Shown here: piece by piece, positions 33,862 to 40,965 of the stretch
How positions within the stretch are numbered: position 1 is the stretch's first letter
Layout of the letters: the number at the start of each line of letters is the position of its first letter
Source of the DNA: Nocardioides agariphilus
Lineage (GTDB): Bacteria; Actinomycetota; Actinomycetes; Propionibacteriales; Nocardioidaceae
Reading direction: 5' to 3'
Length of the DNA stretch: 40,965 nt
Assembly: GCF_015352445.1 (NCBI RefSeq)
Contig: NZ_JADKPO010000041.1
Location: 1-40,965 of the forward strand
Program-made: the position numbers and the translations under genes
The notes under the pieces: model-generated
Told to the model about the DNA's origin: nothing
Seen by the model: only the letters and a program-made list of their open reading frames with translations
Databases searched by the model: none

Positions 33862-35466
33862 ATGTCTGCCCTCTCGCCGGTCGTCGTCCGCGACCTCTCG
33901 GTCTCCTTCCGCGACACCACTGCCCTGTCGGGCATCGACCTCGTCGCCCAGCCCGGCCGCCGGATCGGGCTGGTCGGTGAGAACGGCACCGGCAAGTCCA
34001 CCTTGCTGCGCGCCGTAGCCGGGCGCCTTCCTGCGTCGGCACGGGTGTCAGGCACCGTCGAGGCACCGCCCGACCGCGTGCTGCTCGGTCAGGAGCCGCC
34101 GTTTCGCGACGACCGCACGATCGGCGAGGTGCTGGCAGCGACCCTCCGTCCGCTCCGCGAGGCGGTGAGTCTCGTCGAGGAGCTGGCCGGCGACCTGCAC
34201 GACGACGCCGGCCGAGCGGCGTATGCCGCAGCCCTCGAGTACGCCGTCGACCACGACGCGTGGGACGCCGACCGGCGGGCGCAGGTCGCCGCTCATGAGC
34301 TCGGCCTCAGTGCCATGGAGCCCGAACGTCGCGTCGGCACCCTGTCCGGAGGCGAGCGGACCCGGCTGGCTCTGGCCACCGTGATGACCACGCGGCCGGC
34401 CTGCCTGCTCCTCGACGAGCCGACCAACCACCTCGACGACCAGGCGATCGAGGTGCTCACCCGGTTCCTTCTCGACCTGCCGGGAGTGGTGCTGCTCTCC
34501 AGCCACGACCGGGTGCTGCTCGACGACGCCTGCACCGACCTGGTCGACCTCGACCCGACGGCGTACGGGACCGATGGTCAAGGCGGCCGTCGGTTCGGCG
34601 GTGGCTGGAGCGACTACGTCGCGGCGCGGGAGGACGCGCGTCGGCGCTGGGAGGAGTCCTACGCAGCGCAGCAGGACGAGCTCGACCGCTTGCGCGCCGC
34701 GACGAGGATCGGCACGTCGGCCATCGCGCACAACCGTGGCCCGACCGACAACGACAAGTTCATCTACAAGTTCAAGGGCGCCAAGGTCGAGAGCACCTTG
34801 GCTCGTCGCAAGAAGGACGCCTACCGCAGGCTGGAGGCGGCCGAACGCGAGCAGGTCCGCAAGCCTCCCAGGCAGCTGAGCTTCAGCCACGGCCTGGCCG
34901 CACAGTCGGGTCCGGGACGACTGGTGCAGCTTCGAGACCTCGTCGTCCCCGGCCGGCTCAGGCTCGAGGGGCTCGACATCGAGGCGGGGGAGCACCTCCT
35001 GGTCACCGGGCCCAACGGCTCGGGCAAGTCGACCCTGCTCGGCGTGCTCGCAGGCCGGATCGTGCCGGCGTCCGGCACCGTGTCGGTCGGCGGCCGGGTA
35101 GCAGAGCTGGCTCAGGACGTGGTGTTCGCGGAGCCGTCGCGCCGCGCGGCCGACCTGTACGCCGACGCCGTCGCAGGTCTCGACGGCGCACCCTCGCTGC
35201 GCGAGCTCGGGCTCGTTCACCCGCGCGACCACCAACGTCCGGTCGGGTCGCTCTCCGTCGGGCAGAGAAGGCGCCTGGGCCTCGCGGTCGCCGTCGCCCG
35301 GGCGCCCGACCTGATGCTGCTCGACGAGCCGACCAACCATCTGTCCCCGGCGCTGGCCGGCGAGATCGAGGAGGCCCTGGGCGTCAGCCCGGGCGCCGTG
35401 GTCCTCGCCTCGCACGACCGTTGGCTGCGGCGCCGATGGGCCGGCGGCGTCCACGCCATGGGGTGA
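33862..35466 (+). CDS. ABC-F family ATP-binding protein
   Basis: A 534-residue soluble protein with two ATP-binding cassettes and no membrane segment, as in ribosome-associated ABC-F factors. Cassette 1: Walker A GENGTGKST, signature LSGGERTRLAL, Walker B LLLDEPTNHLDD. Cassette 2: Walker A GPNGSGKST, an altered signature LSVGQRRRLGL, Walker B MLLDEPTNHLS. The interdomain linker (about residues 245-335) is long and Arg/Lys-rich (AHNRGPTDNDKFIYKFKGAKVES), like the P-site tRNA-interaction motif. Members include resistance factors and translation factors; I cannot tell which. The ATG at 33862 has AGGA 6 nt upstream; a longer in-frame GTG at 33772 would add unconserved residues. Confidence 0.92.
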   Translation: MSALSPVVVRDLSVSFRDTTALSGIDLVAQPGRRIGLVGENGTGKSTLLRAVAGRLPASARVSGTVEAPPDRVLLGQEPPFRDDRTIGEVLAATLRPLREAVSLVEELAGDLHDDAGRAAYAAALEYAVDHDAWDADRRAQVAAHELGLSAMEPERRVGTLSGGERTRLALATVMTTRPACLLLDEPTNHLDDQAIEVLTRFLLDLPGVVLLSSHDRVLLDDACTDLVDLDPTAYGTDGQGGRRFGGGWSDYVAAREDARRRWEESYAAQQDELDRLRAATRIGTSAIAHNRGPTDNDKFIYKFKGAKVESTLARRKKDAYRRLEAAEREQVRKPPRQLSFSHGLAAQSGPGRLVQLRDLVVPGRLRLEGLDIEAGEHLLVTGPNGSGKSTLLGVLAGRIVPASGTVSVGGRVAELAQDVVFAEPSRRAADLYADAVAGLDGAPSLRELGLVHPRDHQRPVGSLSVGQRRRLGLAVAVARAPDLMLLDEPTNHLSPALAGEIEEALGVSPGAVVLASHDRWLRRRWAGGVHAMG

Positions 35467-35488
35467 GCCAGGGCGTACGACGCAGCGC

Positions 35489-35494
35489 TAGCGT
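35489..35494 (+). promoter_or_regulatory. -10 box (TAGCGT), leaderless promoter of phospholipase D-like gene
   Basis: TAGCGT ends 8 nt before the GTG at 35503. No SD precedes the GTG. Confidence 0.45.
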
Positions 35495-35502
35495 GATGCG
35501 GT

Positions 35503-37122
35503 GTGGCCGAGGTGACCGACTGGTTCCTGACCCGCGCCGAGCGTGACAACGACGCTGCGTGGGTGGACCGGGTCCACCCCGACCGGGCCTGGTCCGAGGG
35601 CAACCGGTGCTGGCCCCTGATCGACGGTGTGGCGTACTTCCGCGAGCTCCACGACCGGTTGGAAGCCACGCGTGAGAGCGACCTCGTGCTCTTCACCGAC
35701 TGGCAGGGCGACGCCGACGAGCTGCTCGTGGCCGACGACCCGACCAGCTCGGTCGTCGACGTGCTGGCTCGTGCCGACGAGCGCGGCGTCGACGTCCGCG
35801 GTCTGATCTGGCGCTCGCACTGGGACAAGTTCGGCTTCTTCTCGCGCGAGAACCGCACCCTCGGCGAGGAGCTGCAGAGCCGTGGTGCCGAGGCGCTGCT
35901 CGACATGCGGGTGCGCAACGGAGGCTCGCACCACCAGAAGTTCGTGGTCATCCGCCACCGCGACGACGCCTCGCGTGACATCGCGTTCGTGGGTGGCATC
36001 GACCTCGCGCACGCCCGACGCGACGATCACCGGCACCTGGGCGACCCCCAGAACGAGCCGTTGGCCTGCGAGTACGGCGACCGGCCGCCGTGGCACGACG
36101 CGATGGTCGCGATCACGGGCCCGGCCGTCCACGACGTGGAGACGACCTTCCGGGAGCGCTGGGAGGATCCCGCGCCGTTGAGCCGTCGGCCCGACCACTG
36201 GCTTGCCGACAAGGTGCGAGGCCTCGACCGCAGCCCGGACCCGCTCCCCACGCAGCAGCCTCCGCCTCCCCAGGTCGCGGGCGGCACCCACGCGGTCCAG
36301 CTGCTCCGGACCTACCCCAACCTCCGCCAGGCTCGCGACTACCCGTTCGCGCCCGGCGGCGAGCGCAGCGTGGCCTTGGGCTACGCGAAGGCGGCCGGGC
36401 TCGCGCGACGGCTGATCTACGTGGAGGACCAGTACTTCTGGGGCAACGAGATCGCCGCCACCTTCCTCGACCCCCTGGTCGACAACCCGGGACTGCACCT
36501 GATGTGCGTCCTGCCGCTGTACCCCGACCTCGAGGGGTCCTCGCGCACCCCTCAGCTGCTGGGACGACAGCGAGCGATCCGCGACCTGATGGAGGCCGCG
36601 CCCGGGCGGGTCTCGGCCTACGGGCTGGAGAACGAGGTCGGCACCCCCGTCTACGTGCACGCCAAGGTCTGCCTGATCGACGACGTGTGGGCGACCACCG
36701 GCTCCGACAACTTCAACCGGCGTTCGTGGACCCACGACTCCGAGCTGACCGCAGCCCTCGTCGACCGCGCCGACGGTGACGTCAGTCCCTACGCGCAGGC
36801 CTTGCGGCTGCGGCTGGCTGCCGAGCACCTCGGGCGGCTGCCCGGCGACCCTGCCGCACTGTCGGACGGCCAGGACTTCCGCGTGATCGTCCCCGACTGT
36901 GTCGAGCCCGAGGACATGGTGGCCGCCTACGCCGCCAGCGCCGATGCCCTCGAGGCCTGGCACCGTGGCGGTCGAGCCGGCGAGCGGCCGCCCGGCCGAC
37001 TGCGGAGACTGGAGGTGCCGGACCTGCCCCTGCGCACGCGGATCTGGGCCCGCCTGCCGCTGCGAGTGGTCCAGGACCCCGACGGCCGACCCTGGCAGTT
37101 CCGCAAGAACCGGCGTTTCTGA
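35503..37122 (+). CDS. Phospholipase D-like (HKD) protein
   Basis: A 539-residue protein with two HKD half-sites that together form a PLD active site. The first is SHHQKFVVI, followed by FVGGIDL (about residues 145-167); the second is VHAKVCLID, followed by TTGSDNFNRRS (about residues 385-408). There is no signal peptide, so it is probably cytoplasmic. Overall layout resembles eukaryote-like phospholipase D/transphosphatidylase proteins found in actinobacteria. Substrate and role are unknown: phosphatidylcholine, other phospholipids or nucleic acids have all been seen for the superfamily. The GTG start fits the leaderless promoter. Confidence 0.9.
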   Translation: MAEVTDWFLTRAERDNDAAWVDRVHPDRAWSEGNRCWPLIDGVAYFRELHDRLEATRESDLVLFTDWQGDADELLVADDPTSSVVDVLARADERGVDVRGLIWRSHWDKFGFFSRENRTLGEELQSRGAEALLDMRVRNGGSHHQKFVVIRHRDDASRDIAFVGGIDLAHARRDDHRHLGDPQNEPLACEYGDRPPWHDAMVAITGPAVHDVETTFRERWEDPAPLSRRPDHWLADKVRGLDRSPDPLPTQQPPPPQVAGGTHAVQLLRTYPNLRQARDYPFAPGGERSVALGYAKAAGLARRLIYVEDQYFWGNEIAATFLDPLVDNPGLHLMCVLPLYPDLEGSSRTPQLLGRQRAIRDLMEAAPGRVSAYGLENEVGTPVYVHAKVCLIDDVWATTGSDNFNRRSWTHDSELTAALVDRADGDVSPYAQALRLRLAAEHLGRLPGDPAALSDGQDFRVIVPDCVEPEDMVAAYAASADALEAWHRGGRAGERPPGRLRRLEVPDLPLRTRIWARLPLRVVQDPDGRPWQFRKNRRF

Positions 37123-37132
37123 CCGATCGGTC
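37121..37132. promoter_or_regulatory. Perfect 12-bp palindrome, possible operator
   Basis: GACCGATCGGTC overlaps the stop codon of the phospholipase D-like gene and lies about 20 nt upstream of the -35 of the SDR gene. Its form resembles TetR-family operators, but no regulator gene is in the window. Confidence 0.3.
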
Positions 37133-37152
37133 GGAAATTCTTCGCCCAGCTC

Positions 37153-37181
37153 TCGAACTCCCGCGAGGACAGGTCTAGGTT
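37153..37181 (+). promoter_or_regulatory. Leaderless promoter of SDR gene
   Basis: TCGAAC (37153-37158) and TAGGTT (37176-37181) are spaced by 17 nt, and the -10 ends 7 nt before the GTG at 37189. This is the best complete leaderless promoter in the window after the ABC-F one. Confidence 0.6.
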
Positions 37182-37188
37182 CCTGCCC

Positions 37189-38055
37189 GTGACCTCTCGC
37201 GGCGGCTCTGTGATGAGGACCGTCATCGTCACCGGCGCCTCGGCCGGGATCGGGCTGGAGTCGGCGCTCCAGCTCGGGGCCGACGGTCACCACCTGGTCC
37301 TGGTCGGGCGCGACGAGGTGCGACTGGCAGACGCGGCGGTCGCGGTCCGCGCGGCCGGCGCGTCGCGAGTGGAGACCTACCGGGCTGACTTCGCGTCCCT
37401 GGACTCGGTGCGCGGCCTGGCGCGGGACCTGCTGGAGCACCTGGAGCGGATCGACGTCCTGGTCAACAACGCGGGCACGGTGTTCAAGAGCCGCCAGCTG
37501 ACCGACGACGGCCTCGAGTCGACGTTCCAGGTCAACCACCTGGCCGGCTACCTGCTGACCGAGCAGCTGTTGCCCCGGCTGATGTGCTCGGCCCCGTCGC
37601 GCGTGGTGATCACCTCATCGGTCGGCCACTACAACGGCACGCTCGACCTGGGCGACGTCGGCTTCTCGCACGGCTACTCGATCATGCGGGCCTACTCGCG
37701 CTCCAAGCTGGCCAACGCGCTCTACGCACGTTCTCTGGCCGCCGAGCTGGCAGGTACGGGCGTCACGGTCAACGCCGTGCACCCCGGCAGCGTCGCCACC
37801 GACATCTGGTCGGGCGCGCCGTGGTTCGCCCGACCCTTCCTGGCGGTCGCCAAGCGACGGATGCTCTCACCCGCCGAGGGCGGCCGCACGCTGACCCATC
37901 TGGCAGTCTCACCGGACGTCGAAGGCGTGACCGGCCAGTACTTCGACCGCTTCACTCCCCGCGCTCCCTCGTCGCTCGCCCAGGACGACGACCTCGCCCG
38001 CCGACTCCGCGAGGAGTCCGCCCGCCTCGTGGGGCTGCCGCGTACCGCTGGCTGA
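37189..38055 (+). CDS. SDR family oxidoreductase (retinol dehydrogenase-like)
   Basis: A 288-residue short-chain dehydrogenase. The cofactor motif TGASAGIG is at residues 15-22, NNAG at about 92-95, the catalytic Ser in VVITSSVGHYN and the Tyr/Lys pair in AYSRSKLAN. The VNAVHPGSVATD segment is typical of the retinol dehydrogenase/WWOX-like classical SDRs, which reduce or oxidise hydrophobic carbonyls. The GTG at 37189 fits the leaderless promoter; an ATG at 37213 is an alternative. The stop codon TGA is supplied by the first copy of the downstream repeat array (GCTGAGG), so the C-terminus may have been reset by repeat insertion. Confidence 0.92.
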   Translation: MTSRGGSVMRTVIVTGASAGIGLESALQLGADGHHLVLVGRDEVRLADAAVAVRAAGASRVETYRADFASLDSVRGLARDLLEHLERIDVLVNNAGTVFKSRQLTDDGLESTFQVNHLAGYLLTEQLLPRLMCSAPSRVVITSSVGHYNGTLDLGDVGFSHGYSIMRAYSRSKLANALYARSLAAELAGTGVTVNAVHPGSVATDIWSGAPWFARPFLAVAKRRMLSPAEGGRTLTHLAVSPDVEGVTGQYFDRFTPRAPSSLAQDDDLARRLREESARLVGLPRTAG

Positions 38056-38561
38056 GGAAGGCGCGCTAGCGCCTGCTCGCCGCCGCTGGTTGAGGAAGGC
38101 GCGCTAGCGCCTGCTCGCCGCCGCTGGTTGAGGAAGGCGCGCTGGCGCCTGCTCGCCGCCGCTGGTTGAGGAAGGCGCGCTTGGCGCCTGCTCGCCGCCG
38201 CTGGTTGAGGAAGGCGCGCTGGCGCCTGTCTCGAAACCAGATGAGCGGATCTTCGGCCTGTTTCGCGGTTTCGAGATGGGACTTCGTCCCTCCTCAACCG
38301 GCGGGGAGTCCAGCGCCTGCTCGCCACCGCTGGTTGAGGAAGGCGCGCTAGCGCCTGTCTCGAAACCAGATGAGCGGATCTTCGGCCTGTTTCGCGGTTT
38401 CGAGATGGGACTTCGTCCCTCCTCAACCGGCGGGGAGTCCAGCGCGCCTGCTCGCCACCGCTGGTTGAGGAAGGCGCGCTGGCGCCTGTCTCGAAACCAG
38501 ATGAGCGGATCATCGGCCTGTTCTGCGGTTTCGAGATGGGACTTCGTCCCTCCTCAACCGG
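38044..38561 (+). repeat. Array of REP-like half and full elements (family A)
   Basis: The array starts with four 38-39-bp tandem half-units (repeated TGAGGAAGG at 38053, 38091, 38129, 38167). These have the left foot and apical AGGCGC/GCGCCT stem but GCTCGCCGCC in place of the right foot. Three full inverted pairs follow (starts near 38202, 38331 and 38462; periods 129 and 131 bp). Each has a 36-nt left half, a 28-nt spacer and a right half ending TCCTCAACC. One half-unit has an extra T in its loop. The 603-nt region between the SDR gene and istA holds no gene. Confidence 0.9.
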
Positions 38562-38563
38562 CG

Positions 38564-38616
38564 TGTCGGCGGCACCTGAAAACTGAACAGGGCGCGGCAC
38601 CCGAAAGTTGACCACC
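38564..38616 (+). repeat. Left terminal inverted repeat of IS21 element
   Basis: It begins TGTCGGCGGCACCTGAAAAC and ends GTTGACCACC. It contains two tandem related motifs about 24 nt apart, likely IstA-binding sites. Confidence 0.85.
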
Positions 38617-38658
38617 TGCGCCGAGAGCCTGGCTCGAGTCGAGTCAGGGAGGAAGTAG

Positions 38659-39927
38659 GTGCTGAACGTGGAGGACTGGGCCGAGATCCGCCGGTTGCGG
38701 CGGTCGGAGGGGTTGTCGATCTCGCAGGTCGCGCGGGTGATGGGAGTCTCGAGGAACACGGTGCGGACGGCGCTGGCGTCGGACGCGGCGCCCAGGTACG
38801 TGCGAGCGCCGGCGGGGTCGATCGTGGATGAGGTGGAGCCGCGGATCCGGGAACTGTTGCGGGCGTATCCGAGGATGCCGGCCACGGTGATCGCGGAGCG
38901 GATCGGCTGGGATCGGTCGATCCGGGTGCTGTCGGCGCGGGTGGCCGAGCTGCGGCCGGTCTATCTGCCGCCGGACCCGGCCGGCCGGACCAGTTACGCG
39001 CCTGGGGAGATCGCCCAGTGCGATCTGTGGTTCCCGCCGATCGGGCTGCCGGTCGGGTACGGACAGACCCGCCGGCCGGCGCAGCTGCCGGTGCTGACCA
39101 TGATCACCGGCTACTCCCGCTGGCTCTCAGCGGTGCTGATCCCGTCCCGGGCGGCACCGGACCTGTATGCGGGCTGGTGGCAGCTGATCGAGTCGTTGGG
39201 GGCGGTACCGCGGGTGCTGGTCTGGGACGGTGAGGGCGCGATCGGCCGGTGGCGTGGCGGGAAGGTCGAGCTCACCGGCGACTGCCAGGCGTTCCGGGGC
39301 ACCCTGGCCACGAAGGTGCTGGTGTGCAAGCCGGCCGATCCGGAAGCAAAGGGCCTGGTCGAACGGGCCCATGACTACCTGGAGCGTTCGTTCCTGCCCG
39401 GCCGTGAGTTCACCGGTCCCGACGACTTCAACACCCAGCTGCAGGCGTGGCTGCAGGTCGTGAACACCCGCACCAGGCGGGCGTTGGGTTGTGCCCCGAC
39501 GGAGCGGATCACCGCCGATCGGGGCGCGATGCTCGCCCTGCCGCCAGTGCCGCCGGCGACCGGCTGGCGCGGGTCGACCCGGCTGCCGCGGGATCACTAC
39601 ATCCGGATCGACTCCAACGACTACTCGGTGCACCCGGCGGCGATCGGTCGCCGGGTCGAGATCATCGTGGACCTGTCCCGGGTCCGCGCGGTGTGTGAGG
39701 GCCGGCTGGTCGCTGACCATCAACGGGTCTGGGCCTGGCACCAGACGATCCACGACCCTGCCCACGTGGCGGCCGCCACGACGCTGCGCCGCGAACGGGT
39801 CGGCATGCTGCGGCCGGTGCGGGACCTCGAGGTCGAGCAGCGGCCGCTGAGCGACTACGACACCGCCCTCGGCCTGGACACCGGCCTGGACACCGGCCTG
39901 GACACCGGCGACCCCGGGGTGGCGTGA
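38659..39927 (+). CDS. istA: IS21 family transposase IstA
   Basis: A 422-residue DDE transposase. The N-terminal helix-turn-helix (LSISQVARVMGVSRNTVRTAL, residues 20-40) binds the ends. The retroviral-integrase core has its acidic residues in QCDLWF, VWDGEGAI and AKGLVERAH; the C-terminal beta-barrel (RIDSNDYSVHPAAIGR) follows. The GTG at 38659 has AGGGAGGA 5-10 nt upstream. Near the C-terminus a 12-nt unit is repeated three times (39871-39906), giving GLDTGLDTGLDT. The TGA overlaps the istB ATG (TGATG), typical for the family. Confidence 0.95.
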   Translation: MLNVEDWAEIRRLRRSEGLSISQVARVMGVSRNTVRTALASDAAPRYVRAPAGSIVDEVEPRIRELLRAYPRMPATVIAERIGWDRSIRVLSARVAELRPVYLPPDPAGRTSYAPGEIAQCDLWFPPIGLPVGYGQTRRPAQLPVLTMITGYSRWLSAVLIPSRAAPDLYAGWWQLIESLGAVPRVLVWDGEGAIGRWRGGKVELTGDCQAFRGTLATKVLVCKPADPEAKGLVERAHDYLERSFLPGREFTGPDDFNTQLQAWLQVVNTRTRRALGCAPTERITADRGAMLALPPVPPATGWRGSTRLPRDHYIRIDSNDYSVHPAAIGRRVEIIVDLSRVRAVCEGRLVADHQRVWAWHQTIHDPAHVAAATTLRRERVGMLRPVRDLEVEQRPLSDYDTALGLDTGLDTGLDTGDPGVA

Positions 39928-40730
39928 TGACCGCACCCAAGACGACCACAGCGGCAAGCCGGGACCTGACCGGGGAGGTCGCGTTCCTGACCCGGGCGTT
40001 GAAGGCGCCCACGCTGCGCGAGGCGGTCCCGCGGCTGGCCGACCGGGCCCGGGCCGAGTCGTGGACCCATGAGGAGTTCCTGGTCGCCTGCCTGCAACGC
40101 GAGGTCGCCGCCCGGGAGTCCCACGGCGGCGAGGGCCGCATCCGCGCGGCACGGTTCCCGGCAAGGAAGAGCCTGGAGGAGTTCGACTTCGACCACGCCC
40201 GCGGCCTCAAACGCGACCTGATCGCCCACCTGGGCACCCTGGACTTCGTCACCGCGAGGGAGAACGTGGTCTTCCTCGGACCCCCCGGCACCGGCAAGAC
40301 CCACCTGGCCACCGGCCTGGCCATCCGAGCCTGCCAAGCCGGGCACCGCGTCCAGTTCGCCACCGCCAGCCAATGGGTCGCCCGGCTCGCCGAGGGCCAC
40401 CACGCCGGACGCCTCCAAGACGAGCTCATCCGGCTCGGCCGCTACCCGCTACTGGTCGTCGACGAGGTCGGCTACATCCCCTTCGAACCCGAAGCCGCCA
40501 ACCTGTTCTTCCAACTCGTCTCCTCCCGCTACGAACGCGCCTCACTCATCGTCACCAGCAACAAACCGTTCGGCCGGTGGGGCGAGGTCTTCGGCGACGA
40601 CGTCGTCGCCGCCGCCATGATCGACCGACTCGTCCACCACGCCGAAGTCGTCGCCCTCAAAGGCGACTCCTACCGGCTCAAAGACCGAGACCTCGGCCGC
40701 GTCCCCGCAGCCAGCAACACAGAAGACTGA
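39927..40730 (+). CDS. istB: IS21 family helper ATPase IstB
   Basis: A 267-residue AAA+ ATPase of the DnaC/IstB type that remodels target DNA for the IstA transposase. Walker [10 protein letters not shown] lies at about residues 114-122 and Walker B LLVVDEVGYIP at about 170-180; sensor sequence LIVTSNKPF and the Arg finger region (AMIDRLVHHAEV) follow. The ATG at 39927 is fused to the istA stop; a GTG one codon upstream is possible. The third position composition drifts towards C near the 3-prime end. The right terminal repeat begins 19 nt after the stop. Confidence 0.95.
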   Translation: MTAPKTTTAASRDLTGEVAFLTRALKAPTLREAVPRLADRARAESWTHEEFLVACLQREVAARESHGGEGRIRAARFPARKSLEEFDFDHARGLKRDLIAHLGTLDFVTARENVVFLGPPGTGKTHLATGLAIRACQAGHRVQFATASQWVARLAEGHHAGRLQDELIRLGRYPLLVVDEVGYIPFEPEAANLFFQLVSSRYERASLIVTSNKPFGRWGEVFGDDVVAAAMIDRLVHHAEVVALKGDSYRLKDRDLGRVPAASNTED

Positions 40731-40749
40731 TCCGCCAAACAACCGCGTA

Positions 40750-40802
40750 GGTGGTCAATTTTCAGGTGCCGAGAACTGGTCAATTTTCGCGTGCCGTTGA
40801 CA
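40750..40802 (-). repeat. Right terminal inverted repeat of IS21 element
   Basis: Read on the minus strand it begins TGTCAACGGCACGCGAAAAT and ends ATTGACCACC, matching the left end at 42 of 53 positions. CAATTTTC is present twice on the plus strand. Confidence 0.85.
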
Positions 40803-40965
40803 CGGCGGGGGAGTCTTCGGCCTGTTCTGCGGTTTCGAGATGGGACTTCGTCCCTCCTCAACCGGCGGGGAGTCTTCGGCCTGTTCTGCGGTTTCGAGAT
40901 GGGACTTCGTCCCTCCTCAACCGGCGGGGAGTCTTCGGCCTGTTCTGCGGTTTCGAGATGGGACT
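40803..40965 (+). repeat. 59-bp tandem array of right half-elements (family A), truncated by window end
   Basis: Three units of 59 bp (the first 60 because of one extra G) start with CGGCGGGGAGTC. Each contains the spacer end (TTCGGCCTGTTCTGC) and a right half (GGTTTCGAGA, GGGAC/GTCCC stem, TCCTCAAC). The left half is absent from every unit. The last copy is cut by the window edge at 40965. Confidence 0.88.

Larger units (their letters stand above)
38564..40802 (+). mobile_element. IS21-family insertion sequence
   Basis: A 2239-bp element bounded by 53-bp inverted repeats (38564-38616 and 40750-40802) that match at 42 of 53 positions and begin TGTC. Each end carries two copies of a CGGCAC(C/G)(T/C)GAAA-type motif, the multiple-terminal-repeat layout of IS21. 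The sequence CGGCG ends at 38563 and begins again at 40803, a 5-bp target duplication. It carries intact istA and istB genes. The element has landed inside a REP-like repeat unit, just after its TCCTCAACC end. Both genes look intact, so it may be active. Confidence 0.92.

Noticed and set aside
38044-38240. Regularly spaced 38-bp repeats that look like a CRISPR array
   Set aside because: There are no unique spacers: the whole 38-bp unit repeats, the repeat is a half-hairpin found elsewhere as pairs, and no cas genes are near.
38166-38611. Open frames through the REP-like array downstream of the SDR gene
   Set aside because: They are repeat translations ([13 protein letters not shown]-like units) with no independent evidence of expression.

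Overview
This is a high-GC actinobacterial chromosome segment, most likely from a Nocardioides-type organism (order Propionibacteriales). The assignment rests on the GC-rich codon use, the many GTG/TTG starts, tightly overlapping (4-nt) operons, leaderless promoters with a TAGNNT -10 box 6-8 nt before the start codon, actinobacterial families (DUF6167, DUF1206, YflT-like stress protein) and the conserved block mltG-aroE-(prepilin peptidase)-aroC-aroK-aroB-aroQ-efp-nusB. It was read by eye, so the genus is an inference.

Layout. 1-113: two copies of a short hairpin repeat. 114-5398: a DUF349 protein (minus strand), divergent from an MBL-fold hydrolase, hisS and aspS. 5695-12125: a complete peptide/nickel-type ABC importer in the unusual order permease C, lipoprotein, permease B, ATPase D, ATPase F, with two strong hairpins between lipoprotein and permease B. 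12164-17640: rarA, two small proteins, alaS and ruvX. A 12-nt tandem repeat separates alaS and ruvX. 17627-25438: mltG, the shikimate/aromatic operon with an orphan prepilin peptidase inside it, then efp and nusB behind a 264-bp repeat duplication. 25489-28271: DUF1206 membrane protein, a flavoprotein disulfide oxidoreductase with an altered C-terminal dyad, and a stress protein. 28314-30671 (minus strand): sulfotransferase-like P-loop protein, class IV aminotransferase and a small ATPase/kinase. 30683-33666: PyrR-regulated pyrR-pyrB-pyrC. 33731-38055: ABC-F protein with a candidate attenuating leader, phospholipase D-like protein and SDR oxidoreductase. 38050-40965: a repeat array into which an IS21-family element (istA-istB, 53-bp terminal inverted repeats, 5-bp target duplication) has inserted.

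Functional logic. The window is mostly housekeeping: three aminoacyl-tRNA synthetases, elongation factor P, NusB, RarA, RuvX, chorismate supply and the first steps of pyrimidine synthesis. The recurrent non-coding theme is a REP-like palindrome. Its halves share a foot (GGTTGAGGA ... GTCTCGAAACC) around a variable apical stem, and they occur singly, as inverted pairs, as tandem arrays, and (in a related form) inside coding sequences of pyrB, pyrC and a small membrane protein. This family, the ABC-F leader, and the sulfotransferase/aminotransferase pair are the parts most worth following up. No tRNA, rRNA, CRISPR array or prophage was recognised.
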